Part shown: one piece after another, positions 1 through 5,517 of the stretch
Layout of the letters: each line of letters opens with the position of its first letter
How positions within the stretch are numbered: the stretch's first letter is position 1
DNA from: Candidatus Sulfopaludibacter sp. SbA3
Lineage (GTDB): Bacteria; Acidobacteriota; Terriglobia; 20CM-2-55-15
Assembly (NCBI GenBank): GCA_945861845.1
Contig: CAMAWS010000197.1
Span: 1-6,546, forward strand
DNA: 6,546 nucleotides
Reading direction: 5' to 3'
Notes under the pieces: generated by a model
Told to the model about the DNA's origin: nothing
Databases searched by the model: none
The model's input: the letters and a program-made list of their open reading frames with translations, nothing else
Made by a program: the position numbers and the translations under genes

Positions 1-1365
1 CTGAACTAACTGGGTACGGCCAAGAATAATCATAAGAACGTTATTGAACTCATGGGCCATTCCCCCAGCGAGCTGCGCAACACCTTCAAGTTTTTGAGCC
101 TGTAGAAGCTGTTCCTGGAGTTGAATGCGTTCAGTGATATCCACCATGATTCCCCGAAGCAGAACCGGTTCGTCGTTCTTGACTACAACCGTGACCAGGT
201 CACGCAACCAAACGATTCGTCCATCCGCCGCAATCATGCGGTATTCCATCTCATAATCTTTTTTATGGTGCATCGACGAGACGCAGTAGTTGACCACCCA
301 TTCCCGGTCGTCGGGATGGATATGTGCGCCCCAAAAGGCAGGATCATCCAGCCAGCGTTCAACGGGATAGCCCATTAGCCGCTCGACCATCTTGCTCACA
401 AAACGAAATTCAAAAGTGCGAGCATCCGCCTCCCAGACAATCCCATCAACCGAGTTCACCATCGCTTCATGGTGTTCTTGCACTTCACGAAGGGCTATTT
501 CCGCCATCTTTCGATCTGTGATATTCCGGGCCACGGCCTGAACGCCATCAAACTTGCCGTCCTTGATAATGAGCTGCACGTTTTGAGCAAGCCATAACGG
601 ACGGTCATCTTTTGTGGCTAACCGAAATTCATAATAAGTGACCGGAATACGCTGGTTCACCTGCTGAAAATAGAACTGTTGGGCAGCTTCTCGCTGTTCA
701 GGATGAATCACTTCGAGATAGTGCCGCTGAATGATGGACTCAAATGGAAGTTCCAGAGTCCTGATTGCGGCCGGGTTGAAGAAAGTGAAGTGTCCGGTTG
801 CGTCTGCGCGGTAGATGATGTCACTGGCTTGCTCTACAAGGGTCCGGTAGCGTTCCTCCGACAACCGGAGTTCCTCCTCGGCTCGCTTGCGCAACGTGAT
901 GTCTGTCGCGGTGGCCATCAGCGCAACGGGTTTCCCATGGTCATCCAGCACACAGGATATCGACAGAAAGACTGGAAATTCAGAACCGTCCTTCCTTCTG
1001 TTCAGTAGTTCCCCCTGCCAGCCTCCTCGCAAGGTGGCAGGCAGAATCTCTCCTACGACATCGGACGGATTGGACGCCGACCACACCATGGCGAAGTCTT
1101 TGCCAACCAGTTCCTTTTGCGTGTAACCAAAGGTCCGCAAGAATGCAGGATTTACATAGATAATGCGGCTGTTCAGGTCCGTAACACAGACGCTTTCACT
1201 GATGCTCCGGAGTCCATGGGACAGCACATACTCTTCCTGGAGACTGGATTTATTGGCGCCCGCCGCAGTCCGCAGTGACTTCACCTTCTTTGTGCTTTTC
1301 TTTAAGGCATCTTTCCGAACACGTTTCCGGGGCTGTTCGGGCTCTTGCTGCTTGCCAGGTTTCAT
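1..1365 (-). CDS. Soluble triple-PAS sensor histidine kinase, N-terminal part (3' end off the left edge)
   Basis: Reading back from the ATG at 1363-1365, the frame stays open for 455 codons to base 1, so the C-terminus is missing. Residues 1-40 are Lys/Arg-rich and probably disordered. Three PAS-like domains follow at about 47-157, 170-285 and 300-414. Each ends in a linker of the type ATDITLRKRAEEEL, ARNITDRKMAEIAL or MVDITERIQLQEQL. Residues 426-455 start the dimerisation helix with an H-box, LAGGMAHEFNNVL, so the predicted phosphorylated residue is His438. This H-box resembles NtrB-like and hybrid kinases of the 'AHDFNN' type. The ATP-binding domain, and any receiver domain, lie outside the window. 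No membrane segment or signal peptide is visible, so sensing is probably cytosolic; the ligand is unknown. An in-frame TAA lies upstream and no other ATG or GTG lies between it and the chosen start. The gene follows the CstA-like transporter after 204 nt and may have its own promoter. Confidence 0.92.
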   Translation of the reverse strand, partial: MKPGKQQEPEQPRKRVRKDALKKSTKKVKSLRTAAGANKSSLQEEYVLSHGLRSISESVCVTDLNSRIIYVNPAFLRTFGYTQKELVGKDFAMVWSASNPSDVVGEILPATLRGGWQGELLNRRKDGSEFPVFLSISCVLDDHGKPVALMATATDITLRKRAEEELRLSEERYRTLVEQASDIIYRADATGHFTFFNPAAIRTLELPFESIIQRHYLEVIHPEQREAAQQFYFQQVNQRIPVTYYEFRLATKDDRPLWLAQNVQLIIKDGKFDGVQAVARNITDRKMAEIALREVQEHHEAMVNSVDGIVWEADARTFEFRFVSKMVERLMGYPVERWLDDPAFWGAHIHPDDREWVVNYCVSSMHHKKDYEMEYRMIAADGRIVWLRDLVTVVVKNDEPVLLRGIMVDITERIQLQEQLLQAQKLEGVAQLAGGMAHEFNNVLMIILGRTQLVQ

Positions 1366-1380
1366 CGGTGTTGTTTCGAA

Positions 1381-1386
1381 CTCCTT
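1381..1386 (-). promoter_or_regulatory. Ribosome binding site of the PAS histidine kinase
   Basis: The minus strand reads AAGGAG here, 15 nt before the ATG at 1365. The motif is strong but the spacing is longer than usual. No closer in-frame start exists, so this site supports the ATG only moderately. Confidence 0.5.
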
Positions 1387-1420
1387 AACTACAGCGACCG
1401 GAGATTATTCTGCCAAATTT

Positions 1421-1433
1421 GTCCGGTCCGGAC
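1421..1433. promoter_or_regulatory. 13-nt perfect palindrome upstream of the histidine kinase, possible operator
   Basis: GTCCGGTCCGGAC has two 6-bp arms around a single central base and lies 55 nt upstream of the kinase start. A further GACCGG at 1396-1401 is an inverted match to part of it. It sits in the 204-nt gap (1366-1569) between the transporter and the kinase, where no gene is evident. A transcription-factor site is plausible, but GC-rich palindromes this short also arise by chance. Confidence 0.3.
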
Positions 1434-1569
1434 ATCAGGATACCTTGGCTCCGCGCCTTAGAAGGGGGCTGAGGATGCGCAGAGGTGACAGGAAGAAAGC
1501 CTATTACGAATGGAGATCCGAATCCGCTCAATTCGCGGTCAACGTCGACAGTTCAATCCGCAAATTCAT

Positions 1570-3255
1570 CTAGTCGCCGGAAGCCTCAGCCAGCCGGCTC
1601 CCGCGCTCGGTCTTCAGCTTGAACAGGGCTGTTATCGCAAGGTACAGCGCCAGCAGGATCAACGCAGTCGATGCCACTCCATTAAAGAACTGCACGTCGA
1701 TTCCGTCCGCCGTCTGGAAATTGCCGATGGCAATCTTGCTCAGCGCCCACAGAGTCATCACGAGCACGAAGATCATCGGAAATAATGTAAATCCGAAACG
1801 CTGACGAGTCTGGTAGAGCCATACAGTAATGGAGAGCAAAGTCAGTGCAGCAAGAAGCTGGTTCGACGCGCCAAACAAAGTCCAGAAATTGATGTAGGAT
1901 CCGGGCCCCGCGGTCGCAATAACAAAGGCAGGCAATGCCACTGTCAAAGCCGTTCCTCCAATCATTCCCAGTTTGCCGGTCCAACCGAACCACTCGGAAA
2001 CAATGTAGCGGCCCAGGCGCGTCGCAACGTCCAGCGTGTCAAACACGAATGTCGAAAACGCCATGGCGCCAAAAGTGATGGCGAAAGCCAGGTTCTCCTT
2101 GCCGATGATCAGTGTCATGAACTGGCCGATGCCGTTTCCGTAAATGGTTCCCGGGCTGAGCCCTTTCGCCTCGTCCGAAGTCAGGATCATGATTGTTACC
2201 AGCGCAATCACCGCCACAAAACCCTCAGCAAGCATCGCGCCGTAGCCAACGGGCTGGCAATGCGATTCGCGATCGATCTGCTTGGAGGTCGTGCCACTGC
2301 AGACCAGGCCGTGAAATCCCGAACACGCTCCGCAGGCAATCGTCACGAACAGGAAAGGAAACACCGTGCCGGTCATCCCGCCGACGTTCCACCCCTTGAA
2401 TGCATCCTGCTTGATTTCGTAGCCCCCAAAAAGCACACCGATGACACCCAGCGTCAGGGCAAGGTAGAGAATGAATCCGCCCAGGTATCCCCGCGGTTGA
2501 AGCAACGCCCAGACCGGAACCATTGACGCCACGAAACAGTACACAAGGATCAACAGACCCCAGCTCCGCGCGTCCATCAGGAACATTGTGGAAACCTCGG
2601 TTCCAAACCAGCAGGTGGCCAACGACGCCGGAACGAATATCACGGTCATGAGCCACAACGGTGGATTCAAGAATCGCTGCACCAAACCCATCAGAACAGC
2701 CAGGGTCAGATATAAGATGCTTGCCGCAGCGACCGCTCCGCCTGGATTGAACTGGACCTCCACACCCTGAAGTTCTTCGGTTGCGCTTACAAAACTGGCG
2801 GCTGTGATCTGAGTGAACGCGATAATCACGTATACCAGCGCGATCCAGATGAACGTAAGCATCGCCTTGCCGGCTCTCCCGCCCATGTGTTCTCGCGTAA
2901 TCTCCGCAATCGATCTCGCCTGGTGGCGAACTGAAGCGGTAAGGGTAGAGAAGTCATGAACGGCCCCGATGAGGATAACTCCGAAGCCAATCCACAGGAG
3001 GCACGGAACCCAGCCGAAACTCTGGCACGCCAGAATTGGACCGGCAATCGGCCCGGCAGCCGCTATTGCCGAGAAGTGCTGGCCGAACAAGTAGAACGGC
3101 TTCGTAGGCACGTAATCATTGCCGTCCTCGAGCGCGTGAGCGGGAGTCACACGAGAGTCGTCAATGCTGAACTGGCGGGCAATCCAGTTTCCGTAAAGCC
3201 GGTAGCCGAAAACAAGAATAACTACAAAGGACAACGCCAGCACGGTCAGGGTCAT
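1570..3255 (-). CDS. cstA: CstA-family carbon starvation / peptide-pyruvate transporter
   Basis: This 561-residue inner-membrane protein has roughly 15 hydrophobic segments from residue 2 to 545. It carries the signature stretches of the CstA family: YVPTKPFYLFGQHFSAIAAA (48-67) followed by GPIAGPILA, then GACSGFHGLVCSGTTSKQI (309-327), FVFDTLDVATRLGRY (403-417) and LFGASNQLLAALTL (460-473). Family members such as E. coli CstA and BtsT import peptides or pyruvate when carbon is scarce. E. coli CstA is about 700 residues, so this is a member of the shorter bacterial group, and the substrate cannot be read from the sequence. The ATG at 3255 has an AGGAGG 10 nt upstream. The gene begins 45 nt after the E1-like gene, so co-transcription is likely. 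A multi-PAS kinase gene follows it. The reading frame is intact from start to stop. Confidence 0.93.
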   Translation of the reverse strand: MTLTVLALSFVVILVFGYRLYGNWIARQFSIDDSRVTPAHALEDGNDYVPTKPFYLFGQHFSAIAAAGPIAGPILACQSFGWVPCLLWIGFGVILIGAVHDFSTLTASVRHQARSIAEITREHMGGRAGKAMLTFIWIALVYVIIAFTQITAASFVSATEELQGVEVQFNPGGAVAAASILYLTLAVLMGLVQRFLNPPLWLMTVIFVPASLATCWFGTEVSTMFLMDARSWGLLILVYCFVASMVPVWALLQPRGYLGGFILYLALTLGVIGVLFGGYEIKQDAFKGWNVGGMTGTVFPFLFVTIACGACSGFHGLVCSGTTSKQIDRESHCQPVGYGAMLAEGFVAVIALVTIMILTSDEAKGLSPGTIYGNGIGQFMTLIIGKENLAFAITFGAMAFSTFVFDTLDVATRLGRYIVSEWFGWTGKLGMIGGTALTVALPAFVIATAGPGSYINFWTLFGASNQLLAALTLLSITVWLYQTRQRFGFTLFPMIFVLVMTLWALSKIAIGNFQTADGIDVQFFNGVASTALILLALYLAITALFKLKTERGSRLAEASGD

Positions 3256-3265
3256 TGGTTAGAGG

Positions 3266-3285
3266 CCTCCTAGGGTGTTCCTAGG
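3266..3285 (-). promoter_or_regulatory. Ribosome binding site of cstA overlapping a small hairpin
   Basis: On the minus strand AGGAGG (3271-3266) lies 10 nt before the cstA ATG. Just upstream, two CCTAGG hexamers (3280-3285 and 3269-3274) can pair as a 6-bp stem with a 5-nt loop. The second hexamer shares bases 3269-3271 with the SD, so folding would partly mask the ribosome site. The SD call is firm; a regulatory role for the hairpin is inference. Confidence 0.6.
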
Positions 3286-3300
3286 TATCACAATGGGTGA

Positions 3301-4326
3301 CTACAGGCCAACCATTTTTGAATACAGGGAACGGGCAACCCCTGCTTCTTCAGTACCTTTTATGATGGCGCGGCCATCCTTGAACAGAGTCAGCTCGTAC
3401 GGCGGCGCGGAACACCTCAGCAGGAACTCGTTGAACTGGACAGCGCCAAATACTCCAATCGACTGTGAAAGCCGGGCGAAGTCAATCTCGCCCTTTACTC
3501 CTGGAATCAATTGCACAGCGTTACGGCCGCAAAGCGTGATCGTGCGCAAAGGATTCCCGTTCAAGTATTCGTACTTCCCTTCCGAACACACCGGACACGT
3601 CGACATCGATTCCGTACCGACGTTGATCCGATGGAACCGCTGCTTCCAGATGTCGTAGGTCGTAAGCCGTATTTCGCCGGCCTTAAGGTTTCCCGTAAGG
3701 AATTTCAACGCCTCAACAACCTGCATGGAGGCAATCGTGTGAGTGATTGGGGCGATCACGCCTGCGCTCTCGCACGTTTGCGAAGTCCCCGGCGCGGGAA
3801 GTCCCCCAAGAAGACATCTCAGGCACGGCGACGCGCCGGGAATCACAGGCATGACCAAACCGTAACTGCCGACCGCCGCGGAATAGATCCAGGGTTTACC
3901 ACGCCTGGCGCAGGCATCATTCACCACAAAGCGTGTTTCGAAGTTGTCGAGAGCATCCAGGACGAGGTCTACATCCTCGATATAGTCCTCGACATTGGTG
4001 GGATTCACATCATCAACGACAGCCTGTATCTCCACCGAGGAATTGATGCGCCGAAGCTTCGATTCCGCTGCCACGGCCTTCGGGAGAGCCGCCCGGACAT
4101 CATCCTCGTCGAACAAGGACTGGCGCTGAAGGTTCGAAAGCTCAACGAAATCGCGATCCACCAGCCGCACGTAGCCGATTCCGGCGCGGACGATCTGGTC
4201 TGCCGTGACGGTTCCGAGGGCCCCGAGTCCGATGACCACCACGCGCGCCGAACGAAGCTTCTCCTGGCCCGCGGCGCCTATGCCTGCAAACCGAACTTGG
4301 CGCGAGTAACGATCCTCACTGCCCAA
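3301..4326 (-). CDS. ThiF/MoeB/HesA-family E1-like adenylyltransferase
   Basis: This 341-residue cytosolic enzyme belongs to the family that adenylates the C-terminal glycine of ThiS- or MoaD-like ubiquitin-fold proteins for sulfur transfer. Residues 6-10 are RYSRQ, the usual family opening. The nucleotide loop GLGALG is at 33-38, followed by DRDFVELSNLQRQ (57-69) with Arg68, Lys83 and the ALDNFETR segment (125-132) with Asp127. Two zinc-binding Cys pairs are at C168/C171 and C244/C247, and the candidate catalytic cysteine is C185 in TCESAGV. All key residues appear present. Residues from about 255 to 341 form an extra C-terminal domain, ending in YELTLFKDGRAIIKGT and a short helix, as in some ThiF/MoeB relatives. 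The start is a TTG: no ATG or GTG precedes RYSRQ in frame, a TAA lies just upstream, and GGGAG sits 10 nt before the TTG. The gene overlaps the Fic-like gene by 11 nt. No ThiS, MoaD or E2 partner is in the window, so thiamine versus molybdopterin versus another role is undecided. Confidence 0.9.
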   Translation of the reverse strand: MGSEDRYSRQVRFAGIGAAGQEKLRSARVVVIGLGALGTVTADQIVRAGIGYVRLVDRDFVELSNLQRQSLFDEDDVRAALPKAVAAESKLRRINSSVEIQAVVDDVNPTNVEDYIEDVDLVLDALDNFETRFVVNDACARRGKPWIYSAAVGSYGLVMPVIPGASPCLRCLLGGLPAPGTSQTCESAGVIAPITHTIASMQVVEALKFLTGNLKAGEIRLTTYDIWKQRFHRINVGTESMSTCPVCSEGKYEYLNGNPLRTITLCGRNAVQLIPGVKGEIDFARLSQSIGVFGAVQFNEFLLRCSAPPYELTLFKDGRAIIKGTEEAGVARSLYSKMVGL

Positions 4327-4936
4327 TCGCTTCCAGCTCCCGCTTTATTGTCTTGTGAATCGCGCTAACCAGGGGCTGCGTATCTATCGACATCGCCTGC
4401 GCAATAACCGCGTTGAATTCCCTCGCGTGCGCCGGCAAGACGAAGAACGGCGTCAGGCCCGCGTTCCTGAGGAAGACATTCGCAAACACGATTGCGGTGG
4501 TCAGGTTTCCAAATTCGAACGGCCAGATGTCGGCGACTCGCAGCAGAACCAGCGCAGACTTTTCGATGGGGTGAATTTCAGCAAAACTCTCGGCATCCAG
4601 CCACCGGAATAAGTTATCCAGGGAGCGGTTTACAAATTCGGAAGGAGGACAATCGTGACCGCGATATAACGGCGCCGGAGAACTGGCTCTCAGCTTGCCT
4701 GCTCCAGCCTGACCGCTGAAGATAATGGAATGAATTTCGAGCAGGGAATCCTTGGAAGGTTGGACGACCCTCGACCGGGCACGCGCAATGCCTGACGCTC
4801 CTTCCATTTGCTCTATGAAGCCGTCGGATTTGATCCATATGGGCTCAGGATCGATCGACTTCAATTTCTCCAGGTCGGCAAACTGAAGCCGGCTTCGCAG
4901 GACCGAATCGGAATAAATTGGCAAATTTTCGGGCAT
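4316..4936 (-). CDS. Fic-domain protein with a degenerate, probably inactive, AMPylation motif
   Basis: This 206-residue protein shows the Fic layout. It has an N-terminal helical region (1-60), LLEIHSIIFSGQAGAG (65-80) matching the Fic 'LH..lF....AG' helix, and a substrate flap region around 89-95 (PLYRGHD). HPIEKSALVLLRVADI (122-137) follows and leads into the active-site loop WPFEFGNLTTAI (138-149). The canonical loop is HPFxDGNGRTAR. Here His is replaced by Trp138, the second Gly of GNGR by Leu145, Arg by Thr146, and the last Arg by Ile149. Phe140, Glu141, Gly143 and Asn144 remain. Canonical NMP transfer is therefore unlikely. The chosen ATG (4934-4936) has AGGTAGG 7 nt upstream and lies 26 nt after smpB stops. 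An in-frame GTG at 5071 would place 45 extra residues inside smpB and is less likely. The intact frame argues against a decaying pseudogene. The function is unknown; the 11-nt overlap with the E1-like gene suggests linked expression. Confidence 0.82.
   Translation of the reverse strand: MPENLPIYSDSVLRSRLQFADLEKLKSIDPEPIWIKSDGFIEQMEGASGIARARSRVVQPSKDSLLEIHSIIFSGQAGAGKLRASSPAPLYRGHDCPPSEFVNRSLDNLFRWLDAESFAEIHPIEKSALVLLRVADIWPFEFGNLTTAIVFANVFLRNAGLTPFFVLPAHAREFNAVIAQAMSIDTQPLVSAIHKTIKRELEAIGQ
4337..4341 (-). promoter_or_regulatory. Ribosome binding site supporting the TTG start of the E1-like gene
   Basis: GGGAG on the minus strand lies 10 nt before TTG 4326-4324, inside the 3' end of the Fic-like gene. 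Together with the conserved RYSRQ opening just downstream, it decides this start. Confidence 0.5.
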
Positions 4937-4943
4937 TCTTGAG

Positions 4944-4950
4944 CCTACCT
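4944..4950 (-). promoter_or_regulatory. Ribosome binding site of the Fic-like gene
   Basis: AGGTAGG on the minus strand lies 7 nt before ATG 4936-4934, in the 26-nt gap after smpB. It favours this ATG over the in-frame GTG at 5071, which would lie well inside smpB. Confidence 0.5.
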
Positions 4951-4962
4951 GCGGGCGCGGAA

Positions 4963-5517
4963 CTAATTTCTTTCCTTTACGGCCTGCCGCGTTTCCTTGT
5001 CTATCGTCTTCTGCCGCGAAACCTCGCGCTTGTCGTACGTCTTCCGTCCCTTTGCAAGGGCCAGCTCGCACTTCAATCGGCCATCCTTCAAATAAACGCG
5101 CAGCGGCACGAGCGTCAAACCGCGCTCCGTCGTGCGGCCGATCAGCTTGTTGATCTCGGAGCGATTGAGCAGGAGTTTCCGCGTTCGCAGTGGATCATGA
5201 TTGGCGTAGTTTCCGTGGGAATAAGGATTGATATGGGCATTCAACAGCCACACTTCCCCGGATTTGACCATCCCATAGGCGTCCTTCAAATTGACGCGGC
5301 CTTCACGCGCAGACTTTATTTCCGTGCCTGTGAGGACGATACCGGCCTCGAACTTCGCGAGGATCTCGTAGTTGTGAAATGCCTGCCGATTTACCGCGAC
5401 ATCCTTCACCTTGATGGCTGCGTCCTTCCGGCCTTGCATTCGCGTTCGCTCGTCTTTCTTGATGGCCGCGGCCTGCCGGGCTTGCACTCGCAGCCGCTCG
5501 TTGCTAACGGCGCTCAC
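4963..5517 (-). CDS. smpB: SsrA-binding protein SmpB with a repeat-bearing N-terminal extension
   Basis: SmpB binds tmRNA and delivers it to stalled ribosomes for trans-translation. The family core is clear: AVNRQAFHNYEI (41-52), EAGIVLTGTEIKSAREGRVN (57-76), GEVWLLNAHINPYSHGNYAN (87-106), HDPLRTRKLLL (107-117), ELALAKGRKTYDKREVSRQK (151-170) and a basic C-terminal tail. From the GTG at 5517 the protein is 184 residues, about 25-30 longer than usual. The surplus is two 16-residue repeats (5-20 and 21-36). An ATG at 5437-5439 (Met27) would give a 158-residue protein of normal family size. The GTG overlaps the upstream TGA as GTGA, which suggests translational coupling and favours the long form. 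Neither start has a convincing SD, so the choice stays open. No tmRNA gene is in the window. Confidence 0.95.
   Translation of the reverse strand: MSAVSNERLRVQARQAAAIKKDERTRMQGRKDAAIKVKDVAVNRQAFHNYEILAKFEAGIVLTGTEIKSAREGRVNLKDAYGMVKSGEVWLLNAHINPYSHGNYANHDPLRTRKLLLNRSEINKLIGRTTERGLTLVPLRVYLKDGRLKCELALAKGRKTYDKREVSRQKTIDKETRQAVKERN
5410..5505 (-). repeat. Tandem 48-bp repeat (two copies) in the 5' end of smpB
   Basis: Copies at 5410-5457 and 5458-5505 match at about 37 of 48 positions by eye. They encode SNERLRVQARQAAAIK and KDERTRMQGRKDAAIK, which share 9 of 16 residues with no gaps. The period is exactly 16 codons, so the duplication keeps the frame. It creates or enlarges the N-terminal extension of SmpB. 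Confidence 0.8.

Noticed and set aside
1388..1416. TTGGCA - 17 nt - TGTAGT as a promoter for the kinase gene
   Set aside because: The hexamers and spacing fit sigma70, but the transcript would begin within the AAGGAG at 1386-1381 and lose its ribosome site.
1515..1545. Rho-independent terminator after cstA
   Set aside because: Only a 5-bp CGAAT/ATTCG stem is found, with no following T run; no other gap in the window holds a convincing terminator.
1528..1569. 13-codon open frame beginning just after the cstA stop
   Set aside because: It is too short and has no SD or recognisable motif; chance is sufficient explanation.
121..1573. Plus-strand open frames across the kinase region
   Set aside because: The minus strand is one continuous 455-codon frame with three PAS domains and an H-box; the plus-strand frames are shadows.
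3288..3300. TCAC-N5-GTGA as a CRP-like site upstream of cstA
   Set aside because: The half-sites are in the reverse arrangement to TGTGA-N6-TCACA and only 4 bp long.
3301..4936. CBASS or Bil-type ubiquitin-like antiphage system based on the E1-like gene
   Set aside because: No E2, JAB peptidase, ubiquitin-like protein or cyclic-nucleotide synthase is in the window, and the E1-like protein resembles a stand-alone ThiF/MoeB enzyme.
4316..5071. Longer Fic-like protein starting at GTG 5071
   Set aside because: It would add 45 residues of low-information basic sequence that overlaps the conserved C-terminal part of smpB; ATG 4936 has a good SD.
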